Source: Bog-756 sp963727075
GTDB lineage: Bacteria > Actinomycetota > Acidimicrobiia > Acidimicrobiales > RAAP-2
Assembly (NCBI GenBank): GCA_963727075.1
Contig: CAVSET010000005.1
Span: 1-64,000, forward strand
Direction of reading: 5' to 3'
DNA length: 64,000 nt
In this document: in pieces, positions 1 to 10,020 of the stretch
Layout: every line of letters begins with the position of its first letter
How positions within the stretch are numbered: position 1 is the first letter of the stretch
The notes under the pieces: generated by a model
What the model saw: the letters and a program-made list of their open reading frames with translations, nothing else
What the model was told of the DNA's origin: nothing
Database searches by the model: none
Translations under genes and position numbers: made by a program

Positions 1-593
1 TATGGGTCCCGTAGTTTTTATAGCTCCAGCCGAGCTCCCTGTCAGGCTTAAAAATTCGAGTGACTGTAGCTTTCCGAAGACTGTATTTGAATTTTCTAAG
101 CAAACAGGACCAATAATCATCTTAGCACAAGTTTTTTCATAATAATCCACTAAAGTGGAAATATATTTTTCACCCACTCTGCAATCAGCATCTGTTGTAA
201 TTATCAACTTTCCTTTTGTTGTCTTAATTCCATTAGCAATTGCAATTTTTTTCCCGCTTGAACTTTCAAAAGATTTATTGAAGAGTAGTTTTATGTTGTG
301 ATCATTATTCTTTTCAATAAATCTTTTTATTAGTCTGTATTATCCTCGGAATTATCATCTATTATTATTATTTCATACAAGATTTTTGAGTAGTCTTGTT
401 TAATTATATTATTCAGGCAGTTTTCTATGTTTAATTCTTCATTTCTTGCAGCTATTATAATGCTTACAAAAGTCTCTGCCAGCTTAGTGGATTTTGAATA
501 CTCTTTCAATTTAAACCACCCTATGTTTAATAGTGTAATAATGAATAAATATCCAAAGCTTATTAATAATATGAAGAGTAGTAAAGTATTCAT
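1..593 (-). CDS. Glycosyltransferase family 2, 3' end outside window, frameshifted
   Basis: The N-terminus has a membrane segment (about residues 2-25) followed by SIIIAARNEELNIENCL and IIIDDNSEDNTD, the nucleotide-sugar-binding start of GT-A family 2 transferases. In another frame at 1-330 the chain continues with TTDADCRVGEKYI, which carries the DxD metal site, so a single indel near position 330 splits one gene. It probably transfers a sugar to a lipid or polysaccharide at the inner membrane. The C-terminus lies before base 1. The acceptor and donor cannot be told. AT-rich codon use matches the genes to its right as far as 9.98 kb. Confidence 0.8.
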
Positions 594-622
594 TCAGAGC
601 AAAACTAAGATTTTTTATTGAA

Positions 623-655
623 AAATGTTTCACATTTTCTAAATATGAAACATTT
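623..655. repeat. 10-bp perfect inverted repeat in a divergent promoter region
   Basis: AAATGTTTCA (623-632) and TGAAACATTT (646-655) are exact reverse complements with a 13-nt loop. It lies between the start of the minus-strand glycosyltransferase (593) and the plus-strand lipoprotein, so it is not a terminator between converging genes. It could be an operator or an RNA hairpin in a leader. Confidence 0.5.
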
Positions 656-676
656 ATAAAAAAATTTGGTACGGCT

Positions 677-706
677 TTTGATATATGATTATTAAATGTA
701 AATTTG
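677..706 (+). promoter_or_regulatory. Bacteroidota-type promoter (TTTG / TAnnTTTG)
   Basis: TTTG at 677-680, an 18-nt spacer and TAAATTTG at 699-706 match the -33/-7 consensus used by the Bacteroidota primary sigma factor. It lies 41 nt before the ATG of the lipoprotein gene. The match is one of the clues that this half of the window is from that phylum. Confidence 0.5.
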
Positions 707-747
707 TTCTTTGTCTAAATTTAATAATTAAAATTATGAAAGCTTCT

Positions 748-2074
748 ATGAAAAAATATTTATACATTTTCTTGTTAGCAGGTTTCATTTCCTGCACTCC
801 TGTTGTTTATAGATCTGTTCAGGCTCCTCCACCTCCTCAGCAGGAGCAGTATGTTGCGCCACCACCTTCTTATAATAATGTATTTTATGATGACCTTAGT
901 CCTTATGGCAGCTGGGTTAATTATTCCTTATGGCTATGTGTGGATACCTGAAGTAGGCGGTAATTTTGAACCTTATTGCACAGGCGGTCACTGGATTTAC
1001 ACAGAATATGGATGGACCTGGTTTTCTGATTATTCATGGGGTTGGGCTCCTTTCCATTATGGTAGTTGGTTTTTTGATGATAGATATGGCTGGCTTTGGA
1101 TTCCGGGTAATGATTGGGCTCCTGCATGGCTTTTTGGGGGCATTATGATAACTATTATGGTTGGGCTCCGGTTGGTCCTGATTATCACAATAATGAAGGA
1201 TACAGACCTCCTCATCGTAATTGGCATTTTGTTAATTCTAACAATATTACAAGAGAACAATGTCAATAATTATGTTGTAAATAATACTACTATTGTCAAT
1301 AATAATATTACTATTATCAATAATTATAATACTTACAATAATACTACTTATAATAGCGGACCTAAAAGGGGCGATGTTGAAAAAATTATAGGTAAGAATA
1401 TTGTTCCTATTGAAATTAAAGAAACCGATAGACCCCTGCAGGAAAAAGAAATGAAGTCTATAAGAAAAATGTGTAGATTCTAAAAGCATTGACCGCAAGC
1501 TGGTAGAACCAATTCCTGTTTATCGTCCTGAGATAAAGAAGAATGTCGAAATTAATAAGGGTGAAGTAAAACCTGCTCCGGATAAGATTAATAATCTGGA
1601 AAATAATATCCCTCTTCCTGAAAAGTCCAAAAATATTAATGAGAATATTAATAAATCTCCTGAAAAAGATGTCAGGATAATTAATGATAATAATAGAAAA
1701 TCTCCTGAAAAGGATACTAAGATTATTAATGATAATGGAAGAAAAGCTCCTGAAAAGGATGCAAAGATTATTAATGATAATGGAAGAAAAGCTCCTGAAA
1801 AGGATGCTAAAATTATTAATGATAATGGAAGAAAAGCTCTGAAAAGGATGCTAAGATTATTAATGATAATAATATAAAAGCTCCAGAAAAGGATGCTAAG
1901 ATTATTAATGATAATAACAGAAAAGCCCCTGAAAAGGATGCTAAGATTATCAAAAGTAAAACCAGAAAATCTTCTTCTAAAGATATAAAAAAAGTTAATC
2001 CAAATACTCCTCGTGAAAAAGATGTAAAAGATAACAAGGATAACCCCAATGACAACAAAGACAATCCAAGATAA
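748..2074 (+). CDS. YXWGXW-type (DUF6600-like) lipoprotein with tandem 15-residue repeats, frameshifted
   Basis: ATG at 748 opens a lipoprotein signal (MKKYLYIFLLAGFISC, lipobox ending in Cys16); an ATG at 736 is an alternative. A tryptophan- and tyrosine-rich domain follows with repeats such as DDLSPYGSWV, YGYVWIP, YGWTWFSDYSWGWAPFHYG and YGWLWIPGNDWAPAW, typical of YXWGXW/DUF6600 proteins. An Asn-rich linker then leads to seven charged 15-residue repeats (EKDAKIINDNGRKAP) and a Lys/Asp/Asn-rich tail ending at TAA 2072-2074. Indels near 915, 1135, 1480 and 1838 split the frame. The function of the family is unknown; it is probably anchored in the outer membrane or periplasm. Confidence 0.75.
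1656..1969 (+). repeat. Seven 45-bp in-frame tandem repeats
   Basis: Seven units of 45 bp encode variants of SPEKDxKIINDNxRK inside the lipoprotein. Seven full units would be 315 bp; the array is 314 bp because unit 5 reads GCTCT instead of GCTCCT at 1836-1840. That missing C explains the frameshift and looks like a sequencing error, not decay. Confidence 0.85.
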
Positions 2075-2093
2075 GTCTGTTATTGAAGATTTG

Positions 2094-2133
2094 TATTCTC
2101 CGCAGGCAGCTTAACTCTTGCCTGCGGAGAATA
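2094..2133. terminator. Bidirectional hairpin terminator
   Basis: A perfect 15-bp stem (2094-2108 with 2119-2133) closes a 10-nt loop. It lies between the converging lipoprotein gene (stop 2074) and rseP (stop 2171), where a shared terminator is expected. Confidence 0.8.
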
Positions 2134-2170
2134 TAAGGCAAGGACAGAAAACACTTACTAAACCCAAATC

Positions 2171-3497
2171 TTACTTCCTGAACAATCTCAAAACATCATT
2201 CCCATTAGCAAAAAGCAACAGGCTTAAAAGTATTACCATTCCGAATATCTGTGCATATTCCAGGAATTTATCGCTTGGCTTTCTGCCGGTTATTATTTCA
2301 TAAAGAAGAAATAAAACGTGTCCACCATCGAGTGCAGGAATAGGTAAAACATTCATTATTGCCAGCATTATTGAGAGGAATGCAGTTAATATCCAGAAAT
2401 CATGCCAGTTCCAGACCGAAGGGAATATGTTTCCTATCGATATAAAACCTCCTAACGACTCATAAGCTTTTGTCTCTGGGGAGAATATGAGCTTTAGCTG
2501 TTTTAAATAGTCTCCTATGTTTTTGAATGCTTTCACAGTGCCTGCTGGTACTGCCTGCACTATTGAATATTCTTTCTTCTTATATTCTAAAAATTTAGTT
2601 GGTGATTCTAATTTCACACCTATCATCCCTTTATTTGTGACGGTCAGATTAACGCGTATAGTGTCATTATTTCTAAGTGCCACAATTGTTGTGGGCTTGC
2701 CTTTGTGTTTTTGTATTTCTCCTCTAAATCATTTATATATGGTGTGCTTATATTGTTAATACCTATTATTCTGTCATTTATCTGTAGCCCTGCTTCTTCT
2801 GCCGGATATTTGCTTTGAAAACCTTCTATTACTTGTGGAAACCTTATATTCAGAAAATTTGCTGGATTCAGTTTTATGAGTTTCGATGTAAAACCTGCTG
2901 GAATATTGATATTCATTTCTTCCCCATTCCTGCTTATCTGTATCGTTTTAACATTATTAAGAATGATATATACAGGAATTTTTATGAATTCGTCTATCTT
3001 GTGATGATCTACGGAAATTATTTTATCTCCACTCTCTAAACCTATGCTTTTTGAAAGCGAATCTGCATAAATTCCATATGTGGTGTTCAATATTGGCAGA
3101 TATGCTTCTCCCCATATCATCATTCCGGAATATAAATCCCTATTGCAAGTATAACATTCATCGTCACGCCTCCAAGCATGATTATCAGCCTCTGCCATGT
3201 TGGCTTCGACCTGAATTCCCACGGCTGTGCCGGCTGTTTTACATTTGCTCTTTATCCATCGACTCGTCTATCATTCCTGCAATCTTTCAATATCCCCCTA
3301 GAGGAACCCAGCCTATACCATATTCTGTTTCTCCTTTTTTATATTTAAATAAGTGAAAACCACGGTCAAAAAATAAATAGAATTTTCTCCACTTTGGTCT
3401 TAAAGAGTTTGGCGGGGATGAAATGTCCCAGTTCATGCAGCAATACCAGTATCGACAAGCTTAGCAGCAATTGACATATCTTTATTAATATCTCCAT
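2171..3497 (-). CDS. rseP: Site-2 zinc metalloprotease RseP family, frameshifted
   Basis: The N-terminus reads MEILIKICQLL then LVLLHELGHFIPAKLF, giving the HExxH zinc site in the first membrane helix. The chain continues with GWVPLGGYLKIAGMIDES, two PDZ-like stretches (around SLSKSIGLESGDKIISVDH and PAEEAGLQINDRIIGINN) and ends with ALDGGHVLFLLYEIITGR, which carries the second metal-ligand motif LDG, and a final membrane helix. This is the architecture of peptidase family M50 proteases that cut anti-sigma factors and membrane peptides. Indels near 3230, 3360 and 2690 split the frame. It lies directly downstream of dxr, a common neighbour of rseP. Confidence 0.9.
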
Positions 3498-3510
3498 ATC
3501 TTAGTTTCTG

Positions 3511-3544
3511 GTTTAATGTTTAAAGTTTGAAGTTTAATGTTTTG
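3511..3544. repeat. Degenerate AAGTTT-type tandem repeat
   Basis: The stretch is built from GTTTAATGTTT and AAGTTTGAAGTTT units in the gap between rseP and dxr. Similar stretches occur at 4733-4758 and 9474-9500, always next to a minus-strand gene start. Confidence 0.6.
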
Positions 3545-3583
3545 TTAATTCTAATCCTAATTTCAGTCTTAGTCGTTTTCAAA

Positions 3584-4728
3584 TTAGCACATTGTTATTG
3601 CTCTCTCCCTCGTCTCTTTATCTGTCATAAGGTAATCCTCATATCCCGGCTTTTCAATAAAACTTGCAGTCTTCATGCATTTCTCTATGATGTCCGAAAT
3701 CTTCAAAAAGCTTATCCTGTCATGCAGGAATTCATTCACTGCTACCTCATTTGCAGCATTCATCACACAGGCTATCTCCTCCCTTATATAATGCATCATA
3801 AGCGAATGCAAGATTACGAAAATTTTTCAAATCCGGCAGTTCAAATGTCAGTTCAGGATAATTAAGAAAGTTAAAACGTTTGAAATCCGTTTTATATCTT
3901 TGCGGATACGAGAGTGCATATAATATGGGCAATCTCATATCAGGCAGACCCATTTGTGCCTTCATCGATCCGTCTTCAAACTGTACTATTGAGTGTATTA
4001 TCGATTGTGGATGCACTATTACATCTATCTGTGAAGATTGAAGTCCGAAAAGCCACTTTGCCTCTATCACTTCCAAACCCTTGTTCATCATTGTTGCCGA
4101 GTCAATAGTGATCTTATTACCCATCCTCCAGTTAGGATGATTTAGAGCCTCCTTTTTGTGATTTTCATCAGCTCCTCCCTTTTCTTCCCTCTGAATGGTC
4201 CTCCTGAGGCTGTCAGGTAAATCTTCTCTATCTTATTATGAAACTCCCCGCTCAGACATTGAAATATCGCCGAATGCTCCGAATCTATAGGATATATGTT
4301 CACCCCATTCTCTTTTGCCTCCTTTGTCACCAGCTCTCCTGCAACTACAAGAACCTCTTTATTAGCAAGCGCTATTTGTTTTTTATATTCTATAGCCCTC
4401 AGTGTCGGCTTCAGCCCTGCAAAACCCACCAACGCCATCAGGACTATGTCAATCGACTCCATCTCTACGATGTCAGATAGTGATTCCTCTCCTGCAAAAA
4501 CCTTTATGTTATGAGGACTCAATGCATCGAATACATGTTTATAATAATCTTTATTCCCAATGATTACAGTATTTGGATTAAATTCTAATGCTTGTTTTAT
4601 CAGCAGGACATAATTATTCTGCGATGTCAGAACTTCTACTTCAAACTTATCCGCATGACTCTTCACTACCTCCAATGCCTGTGTGCCTATCAGACCATCA
4701 ACCCTGATATTTGCTATTATTCTTTCAT
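3584..4728 (-). CDS. dxr: 1-deoxy-D-xylulose 5-phosphate reductoisomerase, frameshifted
   Basis: DXR makes 2-C-methyl-D-erythritol 4-phosphate with NADPH in the non-mevalonate isoprenoid pathway. Visible motifs are TGLIGTQALEVV (cofactor fold, after repairing the first codons), ALANKEVLVVAGELV, PIDSEHSAIFQCL (metal and substrate site), TASGGPFRG, NPHPNWRMG-like ALNHPNWRMGNKITIDSAT, MMNKGLEVIEA and VMNAANEVAVNEFL. The best start is the ATG at 4728, which needs two small indel corrections before the Rossmann motif. Further indels lie near 4140 and 3765. The protein is otherwise full length and sits in a minus-strand run: M23 peptidase, dxr, rseP. Confidence 0.92.
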
Positions 4729-4732
4729 TTCT

Positions 4733-4758
4733 TAAGTTTCAAGTTTCAAGTTTCAAAG
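4733..4758. repeat. AAGTTTC tandem repeat
   Basis: Three and a half copies of a 7-bp AAGTTTC unit lie immediately upstream of the dxr start. It belongs to the same degenerate family as 3511-3544 and 9474-9500. The gap to the M23 gene (4729-4837) shows nothing else. Confidence 0.65.
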
Positions 4759-4837
4759 CTCAAAGTATCACATCATACTTTAGCATTATAGTTTTATTAT
4801 TGCATAATTACTTACGGCTTACGACTTATTCAGAATC

Positions 4838-5716
4838 TCATAAATTCTTTCGGATTCACAGCCTTTTCATCATACCAAAGCTCAAAATGCAGATGAGGTC
4901 CTGACGTCAGTTCTCCGCTGTTGCCAATTATAGCTATTACTTCCCCTGCCTTTACAAAGTCACCTTCCTTCTTCATGAGCGCAGATTATGCTTATATACT
5001 GAAATAATATTGTTTTCGTGTTGAATTGCTATCACATATCCTGTCTTTATTGTCCAATCGCTGAATATCACTCTGCCGTCAAGTGTTGCCTTTATAGCTT
5101 CATTTTCTTTAGCCACTATGTCAATACCATAGTGGTTTTGAGATACATTGAAGTTATTTGTCACTATACCTTTTAATGGAGTAAAAAAGAAAAAATTATA
5201 ATCGATGCATATTGATTGCTATTTTCATCTTCATAAGAAAGGTTATATTTATCTCTGTTCTCTATTTCTTTTCTGAATAATGAATCTTCTACCGATTTTT
5301 TATTCTTAATGTTTTTATATTCAGCCGACTGTTTACTGCCAACTGCCGACTGTTGACTGCCTATTGTATCTGCTATGTCTTTACCTTCTACTATCTTCTT
5401 AAAATTATTAATATAAACGTCTTTTGCATTAAGGCTTTTTTCAAGTGAATCGGCTCTTAATGTCAGCTCCCTTAAGTTCTTATCCAGTTTTACATTTGTA
5501 TATCCGGGGATATATTCTCAATGGAGTAAAAGCTATTATGAAACTCGTGACAACTATAAGGACTATGGCTACCACTCCTGTAAATATAAAAACATTAAGC
5601 CTTGTTAGCCGGAATGAGAACTGCCACTCCAGTGTTGCCTCATCCCTTACTATTAAAAGGTATTTATGCTTTAGTTTCGATATTCTTTTCTTTTCAAAGC
5701 CCCTTATTTTTTGCAA
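4838..5716 (-). CDS. M23 family peptidase (murein hydrolase type), frameshifted
   Basis: A basic N-terminus leads to one membrane helix (VFIFTGVVAIVLIVVTSFII) and a charged coiled-coil-like stretch (KNLRELTLRADSLEKSLNAK). The C-terminal domain has NHYGIDIVAKENEAIKATLDG, with the first zinc ligands, VYKHN, and SGELTSGPHLHFELW, with the HxH motif of LytM/M23 endopeptidases. It should act on peptidoglycan from the inner membrane, or regulate such an enzyme. Indels near 5510, 5185 and 4978 split the frame. The linker (5324-5361) is encoded by a low-complexity repeat of the kind otherwise seen between genes. Confidence 0.88.
5324..5361. repeat. ACTGCC/GCCGACTG repeat inside a coding linker
   Basis: The repeat consists of alternating GCCGACTGTT and ACTGCCAACT units. 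On the minus strand it encodes GSQQSAVGSKQSAEY between the coiled coil and the peptidase domain of the M23 protein. Confidence 0.6.
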
Positions 5717-5767
5717 ATCTAATATTAATTATAATAATCTTTTTCAGAATAAAACGTAATAAAGGAT

Positions 5768-5810
5768 AATGAGCAATGAATAATGAACAATGAGTGATGA
5801 GTAATGAGGA
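5768..5810. repeat. AATGA-type degenerate tandem repeat
   Basis: Seven imperfect AATGAGC/AATGAAC/GATGAGT units of about 7 bp lie in the 279-bp divergent gap (5717-5995) between the M23 gene and porW. Apart from this and a possible -7 box TATTTTTG at 5881-5888, I see nothing in the gap. Confidence 0.65.
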
Positions 5811-5995
5811 TAAAAAAGTTATTGTTTGTTAACTGTTGGCAAAAAAAATTAAAAAACTTCCATTTTGATTATAAATAAAATATTTTTGCAGATTATTAGT
5901 TATATATTTTTCTTTCATAAATCATAATTAATTAAGTTTGGAGAAGAATTCTACTGCAATCAGGTATTTTTATTTCTAAGCCCTATAAGCTTGCT

Positions 5996-8647
5996 TTGCT
6001 CACATTAGCATTTATTTTGCTGAATTCATGTTCAGTGAAAAAAGACAGATTTACCAGCAGATTCTATCATAGACTGAATGCTCACTATAATGCATGGTTT
6101 AATGGTAATGAAAGCCTGAAAGAGGGTGTAGCTGCTCTCCAGAAAGCCCATCAGGACAATTATATGAATGTCCTGCCTGTATTTAAATATGGAAATGAAC
6201 AGAATGCTCAGTCTGTAGTTCCTAATATGGATAAAGCACTTACAAAAGCTTCTCTTGTCATTAAAAGACATTCCATGGTATTCCGTAAGCAGGAACGTAA
6301 TCCCTGGGTAGCTCAAAGCTATATGCTAATCGGTAAAGGAAATTTTTATAAACAAAATTATATAGGCTGCAAACAGACTTTTGAGTACTGCGTGGCACAT
6401 TATTAAAAAAAGAATCTGTTAGCTATGATGCCTCTCTCTGGCTCGCCAGAACTTATAACCAGATGCATCAGTATCAGAAATCACAGCCTCAGCTAGCACA
6501 GGTACAGAATAAAATAGAAAAATCGGGAACAAAAATTACTCTGTTTGATAAGATAATTAGTCCATTTGTTAAAAGAGAGATACCTATTAAAGTATATAAA
6601 GAACTGCCTTTGGTGTATGCAGATTTTTATATACAGCAGGAAAATTATAATGCTGCAATTGAGCATCTGAAAAAAGCTATCGATCTCAATCATAAAAAGA
6701 GGAAAATAAGGGCTAGACTTACCTTTATTCTTGCTCAGATATATCAAAAAAACAATGACCTTAGAAAAGCCGCCAAAAATTATGCCAGGGTTCTAAAATT
6801 GAATCCTTCCTATGAAATGGCTTTCAACTCTAAAATGAATATGGCAAAATGCTTTGATGCCTCCAGTTCTGACAGCAGGAACATCAACGACTGCTGAAAT
6901 GGCTAAAGACATTAAAAATAAAGATTATCTCGACCAGATATATTATGCTTTGGCTGAAATATCTCTGAAAGAAAAAAATACAAAAGAGGCGATAACTTAC
7001 CTGGAAATGTCATCGAAAGCTTCTACTAATAATAAAAATCAAAAAGCTTTAACTTATCTCAAGCTTGCAGATATTTATTTGCAAAACCTGATTATATAGT
7101 TGCATCCGCATATTTCGACAGCACTATGACTGTCCTTCCAGCTGAATATCCAGATTATTCTATTATTGAGGCAAAGAAAAATACTATAGGCAGCCTGGCT
7201 AAATACCTTGTAACTGTTAAGACAGAAGACAGCCTACAGACTCTGGCACAAATGTCACCTTCAGAAAGAAATTCTAGGATCGACAGATAATTAAAGATTA
7301 CCTGAAGAAGAAAGAAAAAAAACAGGCTGAATTGAACAAGCAGATTTGATATCAGGCTTATTATTCTGAAAATCCTAATCAGTTAAGTAATAATTCGAGC
7401 TCTACTGCTTGGTATTTCTATAATCCTAATTCTGTCAGATTTCGGTATTAATGACTTTGTCAAAAAATGGGGTAACAAGCCACTTGAAGATAATTGGTTT
7501 CTGAGCGATAAGAAACCTCTTGCCTTTTCTAATAACGATGAAACTAAGCAAACTACTGCAACCGACAGTTCTAAAACCGACAGTAGCAAAACTTCTGTCA
7601 GGAAATTTAATCCTCAGGATCGTAAATCTTACCTTGCAAATATTCCACTTACTCCCCGATAAGCTAAAAGAATCAAATAAACGCATAGAAGATGCTTTGT
7701 ATAATTTGGGTTTCATTTATAAAGAGAGCCTAAAGGAATATAGAAAGTCTGCAGATGCATTTGAAGACCTTATTAAAAAAAGATTTCCTGAAACTGACTA
7801 CCTTGTGAGCAGCTATTATCAGCTTTATAAAACTTATGATGAAATTTAAATAATAAAACTAAAGCTGATTATTACAAGGATTTGATACTTACTAAATTTT
7901 CTCAAAGTAAATATGCAAATATGATCAATGACCCTGATTATGCGAAACATGCACAGGGTGGCGAGCGAGGTGGCAGGGTTATACAGTGACACTTACCAGG
8001 CATATATCGACAAACAGTATGGCAAAGTGATTCTCAACAGCGACAAGGCTCTCATGTCGTATAAAGGCAGTAATCTTATGCCTAAATTTGACTTTCTGAA
8101 AGCTCTTTCCATTGGGAAAACTTCGGGATATAAAAGCTTTTACTCAAGCTCTGAATGATATAGTTGCAAAATATCCGGAAGATAAGGTTAAAATAGAGGC
8201 TCAGAATATACTCAATTATCTTGCCAATAAGGATAAGAAGCCGGAAGCCGGAACTGAAACTACTAATAAACCTTCATTCCAGTTTACTCCAAATCCTGAT
8301 GCTATTCATTTTTATATTATGATAGTAGATGCTAAAGATGTTAAATCTTATTGATGTTAAAAATGCAATTTCCAGATTTTGACAAGCTTCAGTTTAGCCT
8401 CGAAAAACTTAATATCAGCACTTCATTCCTTGACTCTAAAAAGCAGATTATAACTGTCAGCAATTTTGAGAATAGTGAAAATGCAATGAAATATTTTATT
8501 GCAATTAAAGATTATCCCCAAATAGCTGATGCATTGAAGAATGCTAAATATCAGCAGTTTGTTGTCACTACAGACAATTATACTTCATTGTTTAAATCTA
8601 GATGTGAGGGATATACCAAATTCTTCAAAGAGAATTACCTAAAGTAG
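5996..8647 (+). CDS. porW: PorW/SprE-like lipoprotein of the type IX secretion system, heavily frameshifted
   Basis: TTG at 5996 gives a short lipoprotein signal (MLTLAFILLNSC, lipobox Cys12); the true start may lie slightly upstream behind an indel. The mature start KKDRFTSRFYHRLNAHYNAWFNG, with DNYMNVLPVFKYG after it, is the signature of SprE/PorW, the TPR lipoprotein tied to the T9SS motor and trans-envelope complex. TPR-like repeats follow (QENYNAAIEHLKKAIDLN, NDLRKAAKNYARVLKLNPS, KRIEDALYNLGFIYKE). The C-terminal domain (FYIMIVDAKDVKSY, FSLEKLNISTSFLD, AMKYFIAIKDYPQIADAL) also fits. At least ten indels split it, for example near 6405, 6890, 7080, 7290, 7440, 7655, 7850, 8130 and 8350. 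PorW is expected at about 850-900 residues, as here. Confidence 0.82.
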
Positions 8648-8707
8648 TCCACAGTTGAAAGACCACAGCCGACAGTTATCAGCTATCAGTATTCTGAATT
8701 ATCATTA

Positions 8708-9468
8708 TCAATTATTCTTTCTTTTCCCCTGACTGGCTACAGCGTTAATTGCTTTTTCAATATCTTCAGGGTTGCCAATATAATAGTGCTTTAAAGGTTG
8801 AAGGTTGTCGTCAAGTTCATAAACAACGGTATGCTTGTAGGAATATTGAAGTCCGGTTATTTCATCATTGCTGATATTGTCGAGATGTTTTATCAAAGCT
8901 CTGAAGACTGTTCCCATGTGCCACAATCAGGACTCTCTTTTCCGGATTTAATTGATGGTGTACTATGACTATCATTCCATAATGGGAGAAATCTTGCCAC
9001 AGTGTCTTTCAGACATTCGGCTAGAGGGATATGGTTTTTGTCAAGGTGCTTATAGCAAAGTTGATTGCCGGAATACCGTTCATCATTCAGGGGTGAGAGC
9101 AGGAGGGCTGGATATCATGGCTGCGGCGCCATATCTGTACCTGTTCTTCTCCGTATTTTGCAGCCATTTCGCTTTTGTTAAGCCCTGCAAAGCACCATAG
9201 TGCCGTTCATTCAGTCGCCAGTTACGAAATACCGGAAGCCACATCTGATCCAATTCATCTAAGAGTTATCCAAATGGCTCTGAATAGCTCTTTTTAATAC
9301 TGATGTATATGCTACATCGAAGATATATCCTTCTTTTTTTAAAGTTTTGCCTGCTTCATGAGCTTCCTCTATTCCTTTTTCTGAAAGGTCAATATCTGTC
9401 CATCCTGTGAATCGGTTTTCTTTATTCCAAAGGCTCTCACCATGTCTTATTAAAACTAGTTTGTACAT
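8708..9468 (-). CDS. gpmA: 2,3-bisphosphoglycerate-dependent phosphoglycerate mutase, frameshifted
   Basis: The start MYKLVLIRHGESLWNKENRF carries the catalytic RHG motif, followed by TGWTDIDLSEKG. The middle holds NERHYGALQGLNKSEMA and the end has HGNSL, NISNDEITGLQ and YYIGNPEDIEKAINAVA. It interconverts 3- and 2-phosphoglycerate in glycolysis. The section 8926-9259 contains several indels and is read only after frame correction. A second, intact and clearly diverged gpmA lies at 49422-50177, which supports two source organisms. Confidence 0.88.
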
Positions 9469-9473
9469 ATTTT

Positions 9474-9500
9474 TAGTTTGAAGTTTGTAGTTTGTAGTAT
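9474..9500. repeat. AGTTTGAAGTTTGTAG repeat
   Basis: Four imperfect AGTTTGT/AGTTTGA units lie directly upstream of the gpmA ATG at 9468. They belong to the same family as the repeats next to dxr and rseP. Confidence 0.6.
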
Positions 9501-9531
9501 GATAGTTTTGGGTTTGCAAGAGTAAAGTTCT

Positions 9532-9981
9532 AATTTTAAATTGTGAAAATGTTTCTCTATTACTGTTTTATCTTCTATCGATTTGTTTTTTCAGGTTTCG
9601 GGATTATTCGAATTTTTTATACTCCCTGACACTTTCTGATAAAATATATTGAAAGAGTTTTATTATAAATGTCTTTGTCAAAGTTAAGAATATTTACTTC
9701 AATAGCAAAACTTTGCTGAAGGAATTGTAGGTCTGTTGCCTATATAAAGCATTCCGTTAAACATCTTTCCATTCCAATCAACCAAGACTGCATACACTCC
9801 GTAAGGAGGAATAAGCTTATAATGGTCTTTTACATCAATGTTCGCTGTAGGAAACCCCAGCTTTCTGCCGACATTATTGCCTTTAATGACCTTACCTGAG
9901 AAATTGTAGTTGTAACCCAACAGCAGATTTGCAGTATTTATTTCTCCATTGTTAAGATAATGGCGTATTCTTGTTGAGCTC
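9532..9981 (-). CDS. ribF: Bifunctional riboflavin kinase/FAD synthetase, 5' part lost at the junction
   Basis: The fragment starts in the motif SSTRIRHYL that ends the FAD synthetase domain. It continues through the riboflavin kinase domain: NFSGKVIKGNNVGRKLGFPT and ANIDVKDHYKLIPPYGVYAVLV, then GMLYIGNRPT and, after an indel near 9715, VEVNILNFDKDIYNKTLSIYF. It would convert riboflavin to FMN and FAD. The nucleotide-transfer domain (about 170 residues) is missing because the contig changes organism at 9976-9981. The stop is blurred by further indels, so the low-coordinate end is approximate. Confidence 0.85.
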
Positions 9982-10020
9982 ACCGGCTCCACCGCTGCCG
10001 CCTCGACTCGTCGTCTTTGC
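9976..10020. other. Chimeric junction between AT-rich and GC-rich DNA
   Basis: Composition changes abruptly here. On the minus strand an actinobacterial dehydrogenase start runs to codon EVS at about 10018. It then gives 12 unrelated codons and a stop, and is followed at once by the middle of ribF. Both genes are cut inside conserved domains. A GAGCTC hexamer sits at 9976-9981, but its serine codons (AGC TCA) fit the RibF motif, so it may be coincidence. Confidence 0.85.

Noticed and set aside
1656..1969. Tandem array that could be taken for a CRISPR
   Set aside because: The 45-bp units are contiguous without unique spacers, stay in frame and encode a protein repeat.
1..9975. AT-rich segment as a horizontally acquired island in the actinobacterium
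   Set aside because: It carries housekeeping genes (dxr, rseP, ribF, gpmA) of a Bacteroidota-like genome, duplicates gpmA, has no mobility genes, and ends inside a gene.
9976..9981. GAGCTC at the junction as evidence of a cloning join
   Set aside because: The hexamer is short and its AGC TCA codons fit the RibF SSTRIR motif, so chance is enough to explain it.
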